A stretch of DNA of 64,000 nucleotides from Gavia stellata. Taxonomy: Eukaryota > Chordata > Aves > Gaviiformes > Gaviidae. A program made the translations under genes and the position numbers. The stretch is taken from the NCBI RefSeq assembly GCF_030936135.1, contig NC_082595.1, positions 23,945,930 to 24,009,929 of the forward strand. The letters are read 5' to 3'. Below, piece by piece: positions 40,001-52,000 of this stretch (positions within the stretch are counted from its first letter, which is position 1; every line of letters starts with the position of its first letter). A model generated the notes under the pieces. The model was not told the DNA's origin. It searched no databases and was given only the letters and a program-made list of their open reading frames with translations.

Positions 40001-43000
40001 AGACTGTCCAGTAAGTGATTCCTAGGAACACGTGCTTAGCCACGCTTTTGTAAATGTTTTGTCAGCAGCAAGTCGTGTTGGTTCAGTGACAACGTATGCT
40101 GCGAAGTTCTGGTGGTGAAATTGAGATTTTACAGGTTTTTCAAATACATAGCGTAGAATAATGCAAGCAGTTTCTTTCCTGGATGTTTTTTAGAAATAGC
40201 AATAAGGCTCTGATTCAAGGAGCTGCTTGTGTCCACAGCTTGAAATACTTGTGATTTTCGACAAATTACTATTAGGCAACAAACGCCTGTTGGAATGCTT
40301 GTTTGTACAGTAAAAGCACTACCTGCATGTTTTGAACTTTTTATGTATTGCTTGAGGAAAAAATACGCCTTGGAAATGCTTCTTTATTTGGATGGATTAT
40401 AAGCCCTAATTGTCTTTACAAATGCTCACATGACATGTTTAAAAAGCCATTCCCTTTGAGAACTGGTGTTTTTTATAGTGAACTTCAGCTAACGCTACAT
40501 GTTCTGAATGCTACATCAACTGCAAGCTTGAAATGGCGCTTGAGACAAGAAGGAATTGAGTTTTGTCTCTTACATCTCTTCTGGCAAAGGCAGAAATGGG
40601 CTTGGCTTCTTTCAGAGTTGGAGGCTTCTTGATGCTTACCTTGTGTCTGTCTTTTTGGTCAAAAATTTTAGTCGAAAAACGTGCTATTGTTTCTTTAACT
40701 TGCTTTTACGTTATTGCCTGTAGATGATGATATGCATTTGTCTCGAACTTTCTACAACTATCCTCTGATTCAGAGCTATTATGCTGGTCAGCGACAGAAA
40801 CTTGAGCGTTTGTCAAGGTAAGACTTACTGCAAAACTCTGGAACACTTCCACTGCAAATTCAGAAGTGGAAGGGAACGGCTTTTATCTCAGCCGTTGTAT
40901 TTGCTGTGCTTAATGCATTTGCCGGCCATACTCGTAACGTCAGTGATGCATGTGTTCTCTTGAGCCCAGGGGTTACTTTCCCGTGGTAAAATCCTTATAT
41001 ATCCCTCGGCTTAGTACCACTTGTTGGTATCTTCGTTTTTTGTAGGGTACTTAATGCATTGGCTAATCTGTATAATTTGTTACTACTGGAAAAGATCACT
41101 TGACTAGGCTAGGATCAGTCGTCTCTGGTTCAGGAAAGCACAACATTCACAGAACAATTGTTTTGGACACAGAAGAAAGCATGTTTAAAAAGAAAAAAAT
41201 CATCTCTTTTATGGGCTAGTAATAGATGGTAATAATTGTATTGGCCTAAAGCTCCTACTCGCAAGTACCTTTGTGTAATTTCGTAAGATAGTCAGAGTTA
41301 CGTGTAGTTGGCACACCTAGCACTCTATTGGCTAGTGCATAGAAGTCCTTTCCTAACGTAAACTCTCTTTCCTGGACTAGCTTACTAGCATATAGGTGAT
41401 AGGCCTTGGATTAGACGATAATAGATTTTTCTTTGGAAATGCAACTGGAAACTAAGGAAAGACCTAAACAAGCTTAGGCTATGGCACTGTGAAGAAGAGG
41501 CTGCAAGATGAGTTAAGGTGGAAGCTGCAGTGTATTAGGTATTGACTGTAAAGTTCATCTTTCTTAGCTTAATTCTCAAGTAACTTGCACACAGGCTTAT
41601 GTGATCCTTAGAAGCACACAAGCTCTGGTGTGCTTTTGGCGCTTGCTGTCGTCGGGAAATTAAAGGGTAGCGTCGCAGTCAGCAGAAGGCTGTGATGGAC
41701 TTGTGACGAATGTAATTGTTAAAAGTTCAGCCATCCGTAATTGTAATTCTATTTTGACCTCCGTTAATAACTGAACATGATCTAACGAACATCTTTCACC
41801 TGACTCAGAAATTTCTTTCACGTGCATTTCAAGTCCTAATCGTGCCTTTGTATGTCTGTTACTTTCTTTGACTCCTGGGAGCTTTTTTTGTTTGCTTTTG
41901 ACTGGAGGAAATCTGTTACACTGCGAGGGTGGAATTTGTGGTTTACTCTGTCCAAATCCTTGCTACCTTCTGTTCCAGAGGAAAATGGGATTCTGACTGC
42001 TTGATGATTGATGGAATGGTTTCCCAGTTAGGAGACCAAGTTGAGAAGTTGTGGCGGAGAGATGAAGGAGGAACTGGGAAATATCCACCTGCTAGTTTAC
42101 ATGTGAGTGTTATGTTCACAGAAAACAAGAATGACAACAGCAACAACAACAAACCCTCACCCCCACCCCCCACCCCCCACCCCCCCCCCCCCCGCAAAAA
42201 AAACCCCACCCAAAAGGCAGTGATTTATGAAAGACAGGAGTTTTTTAAAAACTTCCAATTTTTCATTTCAGGCACTGCTGGATCTCTATTTGCTAGAAAG
42301 CCTTGAAGAAAGCTACAAGCATGCAATTGTATCCTTTCTAGTTATTTTTATTACACCTTCAGTATATGCACGTAAATGTTCTTAAATGCTTGTCACCTAC
42401 GTGTTTCATAACATTTTCTAATTTATCCTTCAAACACAATGCAAGTGAAAACATTTAGTTTAGAATTAAGTCCTAGACAGAAGCATTGTTTTATTTCTTT
42501 GTACTGTGCATTTCTTTTTTCTTTTTTTTTAATGTTTTGTTGCAAAGCTTTTGTTCCGTTAAATGTGCACACACACAGAATAGTAAACAGAGGGAAAAGT
42601 CATTGGGCAGGAACTTAATTTCTAAGCTGCGGAAATATCCAGAATTGCTTTTGTTGTTTGTTGCCTAAGCCGAGAGGAGAGCCTAGAGAGCAAGGGGTTT
42701 AAAAACTGTTGTACCCCAGAGCTGTCTTATTAGAGTACGTCCCTAAAAACGGCTGTCAGAAAGCAAAGATGACGCTGCCAGTGAGTGATCCACATACTGG
42801 TGTAAACCCCAATTTAATCATTCCGAGCTGAGTTGTATTGTAAGGACACCATAATTTACATTGGTTTATATACTCTGGAAATAAGGGAAAAAACCAACTG
42901 TAGAATTTGTTTGCTGTAATAACTAAGCGTGGGATGTTCAAATGTTTTGAATGTCCAACTGGTAGCTCCACCGACTAAAGAGGGATCCTGAGTTTCTAAC

Positions 43001-46000
43001 TGAAGCAGTTAAATACGCGAAGTTAACCTTTTTGAATGCCTTACAGAAACTAAAGAGCCTTTCTTTCTGGTTATTTATTCAGAATGCAGTTTTGTGGTTA
43101 GGACCCTAGTGTTGTCAGGTTAGAATAGCTTAAAACGGCAAGACTAAGCCATTAGTATTTTCCGCTTCCTACCACTTGCATATCCTTACTTCCTGATGTT
43201 TTTCTAAATGTTACGGGATAAATTTTGGTCTTAAAAATTTGTTAGCCTTAATTAGATACGTGATACCAGACAATTTACTTGCTGCTAGATGTCATGCATT
43301 CCTTTCCGAACAAAACAGAAACTCTAATCGACTCCTTCCCAACTGCCTTTGCTATCCCTTGGGGTCTTGTTAAGCTTGTTCAAGGTTTCTGGCTTCTAGA
43401 TCACAATGATTATGAAGTAAGTATGTTACAGTTTAGCGAGACATACATTGCAGTACAAAGCGATAATCTAGAAAGCAATTTTAATAAATCGGTGCTTAGC
43501 TAGTAACAGGTGATAAAACATCAGAAGCTTTTTTTGTAATACTGCCACGACATCTTCAGCAATAAGTTATGCTTTGAAATGTTTGTTTCAATTACTTTGA
43601 CAGGCAGTTGGTGAAAAGAAAGACAAAGTCCACTTTAATAATGCTTGATATTTGACTTTTCAAAGCCATCCATTTAGGCTGTTTTCAGCAGACCAGTTGA
43701 GCACTTTCTCCAAAACAGTGGTTTAGGTACTTTAAATATTAAAGCTAAGATCATAGCAGCCAGAGTTGAGACAGAAGACTGCAAAAGTGACTTTTCAACC
43801 TAATCCGTGTTCTTTCTGATGCTGAAGGTTGTTCTTTGCCTGTCACAGCATTGATGTAATCGTTTTGTCTGGGAGAAGTGTATTTAGTAGTGTATTTATA
43901 AAAAGCGGTGTTTGTATGCAGAGATTTGATGAACCTAGAAAAGTGTGACCTACTCCTTTTAAAACACTCACTTTGTTCTGTATGGCTATCTGAATGCTCT
44001 AATGCTTTTTCCTGCAAATACTTGTTATTTACATGTCCCGTATCAGGTATTTCATTGGATAGTCACCTAAGTTTATTTAACACCCGTTCACCCTTCCTTA
44101 AGAAATTTTTGAATATTTTTGTTGCCTGTGTGTATGTATGTATCTTAGTAAACATGTTCTCTGACTTCTACAGAATTCACTGGCCCTGCTCTTTCATCCA
44201 GCTACAATCAAAACTGTGTCATGGCAACATATGAGAATTCTTCAGTCCCTCATGTGCCAAGGAGAGCATAGGCGAGCCCTCAGATACGTACAGATGATGA
44301 AGCCCTCAATGTCAAGCAGTAGTGAAGCGCGGCTTTTCCTCACTGTGTTGTTGTCCAATAGGTAACGAAATATATCCCCCTGTTTTGGCGCTCAAATATT
44401 GTGACAGGTGGAGAACAAATAATACAAATCATGGTGCCCTAAATTTCCTTTAAACTTTGAATACCACAACTTTGGGGCGTCTTTTTGGCTATACTATTAA
44501 TATTCCTTTACGTCTCAAAAAAATTAATTGCAGGTGCATGGTGGAGGCTTGGGGTCTGTTGCAGCAACATACCACTAATTTAAACCCAGAAGAGCTGTTA
44601 AAACACATGTTTGAAGTCTGTCAGGAGGTGGGACTAATGGAAGACTTACTGAAGCTACCTTTCACAGGCCCTGAACGAGTAAGTGTGGACAAGAAAAAAA
44701 AATCTTAATCGTCTCTTTGAACAGAGAAGAGGCAGATTCATAATGGATTTTTGAAATGTGTTATTTCTCATAGGAGTGTTTGGAGAAGTTTTTACAGACC
44801 ACTGCTGGTGTTCAGAATCGCGAACTTCTTTTAGTCCACCATCTGCAGTGTGCCAACTATATCCCAGCACTACAGTTGAATCAGACAATGAAGGTTAATC
44901 TCATGGTAAGCGTCAAGTGTGCAAGGTTCTTTTCGGTGTTACGAACCGTTTTTGATAGTACTCAGCAATGCTTGGGGTTTCATACCGTTCTTTGAAATAC
45001 TAGGAATAAGCTTCTACACGTTAAGTTACAGCCGAACCTAAAAGTTGAACAAAATATTCCACTACTCCAAAGCGTGTGCTGATGGGTAGCACTTGCTGCT
45101 GTTCTGTGCGGTGGATGCATTTTACTGTATCTGCAGAGGCCGTTTATTCACTCATTAGAAATAGCACAGGCAGTTCTGTGCAACGAACTTGTTGTAATTC
45201 GTTAACGTTTTGCTTTACGCTTTTCATTCATCAGAATGATCGTGATCCTCGCTTGAGAGAGAGAGCGCTTGCCAGAAATTCTATATTAGACCAATATGGC
45301 AAGATCCTTCCTAGAGTTCAAAGGAAGCTGGCTCTAGAGAGAGCCAAGCCTTACCATTTGCCTTCATCGGTCTTAAGAGAAGGTAATTTTTCGGGGGGGA
45401 AATACAGTGGACAGCTAACCATCGCTTGGATTCCACGAGGCTGAGAGTTTTTCCCTCTCGCTTTACAGTCGCAAGACCAAAGCCATTATCAACAGTAACA
45501 AAAGAAGCTAATGCAGCAAACGTGCACACAAGAGCAACTTTCATCAGTAACGTATTGTCCAAAATTGGAGAAGTATGGGCAGCAAACGAGCAGAAAACCA
45601 GTTTCTCACAGCATGATAGGTAAGCAGCCTTCTAACAAAGTTTAGTCTTGAGCTACATGTTTGGAGAGAGAGAGAAAAATCCATTGGAATTGCGTTAGCG
45701 TTTTGGAGGGAAGGTGCGCCTGAACAGAGCTTTGTCTGGCTTTTTTGTGCATACAATATGTAGCATTTAAGAATCAATACACCATAAGTAATATTTGGAG
45801 AGAGTGGTTTTCTGCTACGATAATCTTATTTATGCAAACAGATATATTTACATTGCGGTGAATGTGCTTACAGAATTTAGGGTTGCTGAAACTAAAACTG
45901 TGATTACCATTAAGATATTGGTGTGATCGAATAGTAATGTTTTACCACTTCCTCTGCAGTTTCTGCCTTTTTTACCTAAAAATAGGCAGAATTATAAAGA

Positions 46001-49000
46001 GTGGAAAGGAGGCTAGTAGTTGTCAGATGATTTTCCTGCAGGTGGTATGGTCAAATAAACTTGGATTCTGGTATGTTTGGACTTCAGGGGAATGAAAGTC
46101 ATTTACATTTTCCTTTTAATTCTAGTCCTGGAGTGACAGAACCACCAGTCATAACACATCCTCTCCCTGATGCAGAGTTGTGCAATGCATTTGTTGGGAC
46201 ACCAGTTAGAAAATTTTCAGGAAAATGTTCCAGGTATAGTAGGTCTACAGAATGACTTTCAAAAAGGTGTTGCTTCTCATATCTATATATATATGTATGT
46301 GTGTGGGTGTGTACACTTCCTGTGCTTGCAAAGTGTTCTGTTTGCATTTAGTTTTGTGTCTGTTAAAGAAAAGGTCAACTTAGGGACACAACTAAGTGGA
46401 GAATTTGAAGTGGTCCCAGCATTGAAATGTGGATGCATTTTCTTCTGACACGAGAATGACATCACTTGTGCAACTTAACATTGGATTACTCTTGCCTCAG
46501 AGGCAGTGATTTAGGAAATTAAGTACGAAATGTAAAGTAATAGTTAAAAAAAAAAAAAGTCATAGAATCATAGAGTGGTTTGGGTTGGAAGGAACCTTAA
46601 AGTAGTTGTCAGATGATTTTCCTACAGGTGGTATGGTTAAATCAGAATCCACCCTCTTTCAGCTTAAAGCCATGACCCCTTGTCATATCACTACATGCCC
46701 TTGTAAAAAGTCCCTCTCCAGTTTTCTTGTAGCAGCCTTCCAGTACCTGAAGGGGACCTATAAGGTCTTCCTAGAGCCTTATCTTCTCCAGGCTGAACAA
46801 CCCCAACTCCCTCAGCCTGTCTTCACCGGAGAGGTGCTCCAGCCCTCTGATCATCTTTGTGGCTTGCCTCTGGACTCGCTCCAACAGGTCCATGTCCTTC
46901 TTATGTTGGGGGCCCCAGAGCTGAATGCGGTACTCCAGGTGGAGTCTCACGAGAGCGGAGCAGAGGGGGAGAATCACCTCCCTTGACCTGCTGGTCATGC
47001 TTGTTTTGATGCAGCCCAGGGTACGGTTGGCTTTCTGGACTGCAAGCATGCGCTGCTGGCTCATGTTGAGATTCTCATCAACCAACACCCCCAAGTCCTT
47101 CTCCTCAGGGCTGTTCTTAATCCATTCTCTGCACAGCCTGTATTTGTGCTTGGGATTGCCCCGACCAACGTGCAGGATCTTGTACTTGGCCTTGTTGAAC
47201 TTTGTGATGTTCGCACAGGCCCACCCCTCAATCCTGTCAAGATCCCTCTGGGTGGCATCCTTTCACTCCAGCGTGTTGACCACACCACACAGTTGGTGTC
47301 GTCGGCGAACTTTCTGAGTGTGTACTCAATTCCGCTGTCCGTGTCGCTGACAAAGATGTTAAACAGTGCCGGTCCTAGTGCCGATTCCTGAGGAGCACCA
47401 CTTGTCACTGGTCACCACTTGGACATTTAGCTGCTGACTCTCTGAGTGCGACCATCCAGCCAATTCGGTATCCACCGAGTTTTCCAGTCATCAAATCCAT
47501 GTCTCTCCAATTTAGAGACAAGGATGTCATGCTGGGATGGTGTCAAATGCTTTTCACAAGTCCGGGTAGATGACATCAGTTGCTCTTCCCATATCCGCCA
47601 ACGCTGTAACCCTGTTGTAGAAGGCCACCAATTTGTCAGGCACGATTTGCCCTTAGTGAAGCCATGTTGGCTGTCACCGGTCCCCTCCTTGTTTTCCATA
47701 TGCCTTAGCATAATTTCCAGGAGGATCTGCTCCATGATCTTGCTGGGCAAAGAGATGAGACTGACTTGCCTGTCGTTCCCCAGGTCTTCCTTTTTTCCCT
47801 TTATAAAAATGGGGGTTATGTTTCCCCTTTTCCATGCCTGTGACTTGTTCATGGAACTTATACATCACCCCAACAGTGAGGGTTCACATGTATTTCTTGT
47901 TCATGGAATGTTTTTGTTATGTACCGTCTCAGATTTCTTGAACGCAGCATGATTCTTTCCATTGATTTATTTCTTTTCGTATTTTAAATTGTGTACCTTA
48001 ACAGATTGCTGGGTTTGGTGGTTCGTCCTGTTCCTTCGTGTTCTGGAGCACAGCGTGGTAGCTGGCAGTCACCGTGCAGAGCTTCTGCTTCATTTGTGGC
48101 ATCCAGCCCACTGAAACCAAATACACATGGTTCCATCTCACAAAAGAAGTTTTCAGGAGCATCAGAACTGAATTTACTAGAGACTCCTCTTGTGGTTAAG
48201 GTTCGTACTGTAAAAAACCGGTAACAACCAACCAAATGAAAAGCCTGTAAACTTTGTTTAAAATGAAACCACCAGAAAAGTCTTTTAACACAAACACGGT
48301 TGGATGCAAATTGTGGAATATTTTCAGTATGCATGTGGTTATTGTGTATGGAGTCATTTTGGAAGCAGTTTGTTGGGAACAGTCTTGAAGAGGGCAAGTT
48401 TGGTTCTAATTTAATTGCGGTATGCACGTTGTCCCGTAGCTTCGTGAAAGCCACTTGTTTTTATCACCTGGAACAAAGTAAGTTAATATTGGACTTTTCA
48501 ATATACTTAGATACTTAAAGATGCATTTTGTAGCTTAACCAACCCATTATTGAAGCGCTCAATAGCTCTGTATAGTTTGACTTGCATACCTACAGGCAAC
48601 AATGTATATGCTTCAGTTTCTTAATCCAGTTAAGTGAATGACAACTAAGGGATGCCAGTTAAGTGATTTTGGTCTCTGTCACATTCGGTGATGGCTTTTT
48701 GCAGTAATTTTAGCTATTAGTTGTTTGTGTTGAACTGTATTTCCATTCATGGCCATCAAACTCCTCTCATGCAAGGAAGTAACATTTGACCTGTCTTCTT
48801 GGTGCTGCTCTTTTTGCCTTTGCCTACTTGAACAAAACAGTGGCGATCTTTAAGATTTTGGTACCTTTGGAAAAAGAGCAGTGCAGAGGCTACACTTTGT
48901 CCTCTCTGCTGGTACAAACTCAGTTTGTAATTTAAACTAACACTTTTGACTAGGGAAGTCCTCTGTTGTGAAGATTTAACTGGTTATAAATTATACCTTT

Positions 49001-52000
49001 TTATTTCTTTTCATAGAGAGCTAAAGTTTTGGCCACATCTGCTTCTGGTTTTCCTGGGTTTATCCCTCAGTCTATTCTCAGATCCAGCCTTCGCACTACA
49101 CCCCTAGCAACTCCTTCTGCATCTCCAGGACGATCAGTTACTCCTCCTCTACGAGCAAAGGAACCTAGGATATCTTTCAGGGAAGAGAACTCAAATGCAA
49201 AAGGGACTGTTGGGGTAAGCTGGGCTGTAGTTAGTGATTTTTACAGTTAAAGGCTTTATAGACTGTGATTTGATTTAGATTTTTTTGAAGTTTGCCAAAA
49301 CTCCTTATATTGAGAATTGGAACTGCAAATCAGAATGGCAGGCTTGGATTTGGTCAAAAAAGGTTGTGTGAGACCTTCTGTAACATCACGTGCCTGCAGG
49401 AACATATTCATAGGAAATGCCAGTGACCTTGGGGGTTTTTACTCCAGCCTTGTTAGGAGCTGTGATTTTTCCAAATTGTTCAGCTTCCCGCTATAGCTTT
49501 TCAAATGCTAGGCTGATAGGAAGGTAAGGAATGTAGATTGAGCCAGTTGTTTGGGTTTGTTAAGCTTTGTGAATTAAACATCTTTGAAAGCCACAGAAGC
49601 CATGAGCTGCATTTACTTTCAGTCTCTCCTTTTGCAAGGCTGGTTTGACTTAAATTATGGTAAAAATAGACTCCTGATGAAGAGAGCTGTACTGCTCTCT
49701 AGCGCTAAAGTTCTGGGGTTTGTTTCTTGCCTTGCACCAGGGATAGCACTTGTATAGTTGTCAAATGAAGTTGGTGCCTCTGAAAGTTGCCCCCTTCTGC
49801 TCCTCCTCTTGTTCTGTCTGTTGGATTCTCTGATTCAGCTCATCATGCAGTTGTTGAAGTAAATGTCGTGCTTTAACCCCAGCCAGCAACTAAGCACCAC
49901 ACAGCTGCTCGCTCACTCCCCCCTGGTGGGATGGGGGAGAGAATCGAAAGGATAAAAGTGAGAAAACTCGTGGGTTGAGATAAAGACAGTTAAATAGGTA
50001 AGGCAGAAGCCACGTACGCAAGCAACGGAAAATAAGGAATTCGTTCACTACTTCCCGTGGGCAGGCAGGTGTTCAGCCATCTCCAGGAAAGCAGGGCTCC
50101 ATCATGCGTAATGGTTACATGGGAAGACAAATGCCATAATTGCGAACTTCCCACCCTTCCTTCTTCTTCCTCAAGCTTTATATACTGAGCATGACATCAT
50201 ATAGTATGTAATATTCCTTTGGTCTTTTGGGGTCAGCTGCCCCAGCTGTGTCTCCTCCCTATTTCTTGTGCACCCAAAGCCTACTCGCTGGTGGGGTGGT
50301 GTGAGAAGCAGAAAAGGCCTTGACTCTGTGTAAGCACTGCTCAGCAGTAACTAAAACATCCGTGTGTTATCAACACTGTTTTCAGCACAAATCCAAAATA
50401 TAGTCTCATACTAGCTACTGTGAAGAAAATTATCCTACTCAAAACCAGCACAGTAACTTACCAAAATGAGGAGCAGACAGGGGCATGTGCTAGTGTCTAC
50501 ACGTAGGATCTTTCTGTACATGTACTAACAAATTGTCATGCTCTGTTTTTATTGTACCTTTTATTGCCTGTTGTAAAGAGCCTCTCAATAGTAACAAGAG
50601 GCGCACTCTCCTACACAAAGTTCTTACTAATAATGCAGTGTGGCTATGCCACAGGCATAGTGAACACTAAAATATTTTTGCATGCATACACGTTGAAAAG
50701 GCAAGCATAAAAAAAAGAGAAATCTTGAATTGTGGTTTTAGGTATGCAAAGCTCCCTCTTCTCGAAAACACAGTCATGAATGCAACGAACAGCCTTGAGA
50801 TGACAGTATAGGCAAGCGCTTACAATACCCACTTTGTCTTAATTCTCCAAGGTCGCGGAAACTCAATAAGCAGTCAGAAGCGGGATTAATTTTTACACTC
50901 CGCTTGAGAAACTAAGATAGTGCTAGAATGACAATTAATTCTGTAGTGCCTTGCGTAATGTGACACTTGTAAAGCTTGCAACTATCCGTATAACTTTGTT
51001 TGGGTTTTTTTTGTCTTGCTTTGACAAAAAGCGTATGCATGTTACTGATTGTGAACTTTTGCTTTTTTTTTTTTTTTTTTAAAAAAAGGAAACAGAAGAT
51101 GGTAAAGCACTGCCTGGAGCTTCATCTGAGCAGCATCATGGAGTGGTGGAGGATGCTTGGTCTGAAAGTAGAGATAAAACAACTCTGTTTACTCTGAGCA
51201 ATCCTGAGGATGATTGTGCTGAAATGGAAGAGTCTTTAGAAAGCATACCTGGAGATGGTTTGGAGAAAATGGATGTCAGCAAAGAAAATAACAACTTCTC
51301 TGCCAGGTCAGACCAAACTACTTTGGAGTATCATGATGCAAAATCACCCAGCGATTTTGAAGATGATGTCATCTTTATTGCTGCTAAACCAGCTAATTCT
51401 TCCACTGACAAAACTGCTGCTTTTCAAGAATTGGAGAAGGAAGAAGACAGTGAAATGGTTGAAGATAAACCTTTCCAGACAGAACAACCGGATTCATCAG
51501 AACTAAGAAAAGAAGCTGGTGTGTTTCATCCTACGATAACCTAAGTTTCTGAATTTTTTCCATTGACTTCAAAAGTTTAAACTATTGATGAGTGCGACAG
51601 TTAATGACGAGTGTTCACAAGTTTTCTAGGCGCTTTCTTGTCCATGGCTTTTAAAATTACTGCTGTGTTTTGAGTACTTTTTTAGGTACTGGGGACATTA
51701 TGAATGTATACTGCTTTTAGCTGGTATTTCTTGTGTGTAATTGCAGCTGAGAGGCAGTAGTGATTTGTGGGAGTTTTGAGAGGGATACAAGTTGAAAACT
51801 TAAGCTTCTGGTTATGTTTTAGCGCTACTTCTGTAGGCTGCAGGTTTTTCACTGGAAGTTTAGTGTATGGTGTGTTTTGACTAGTATATGTGTATTTTAT
51901 TTTTTTTTTAACCACCTCATTAGTGCTCAGTTAAATAGTTTTCGTCTGGAAGCAAGTCTGCTTGTGTATCTGCTTCTCATTACAGCTATGCTTGCTCATT

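Noticed and set aside
46606..47952. Overlapping open frames on both strands at 46.6-47.9 kb
   Set aside because: All fall inside the decayed antisense CR1; the minus-strand frames carry its RT words.
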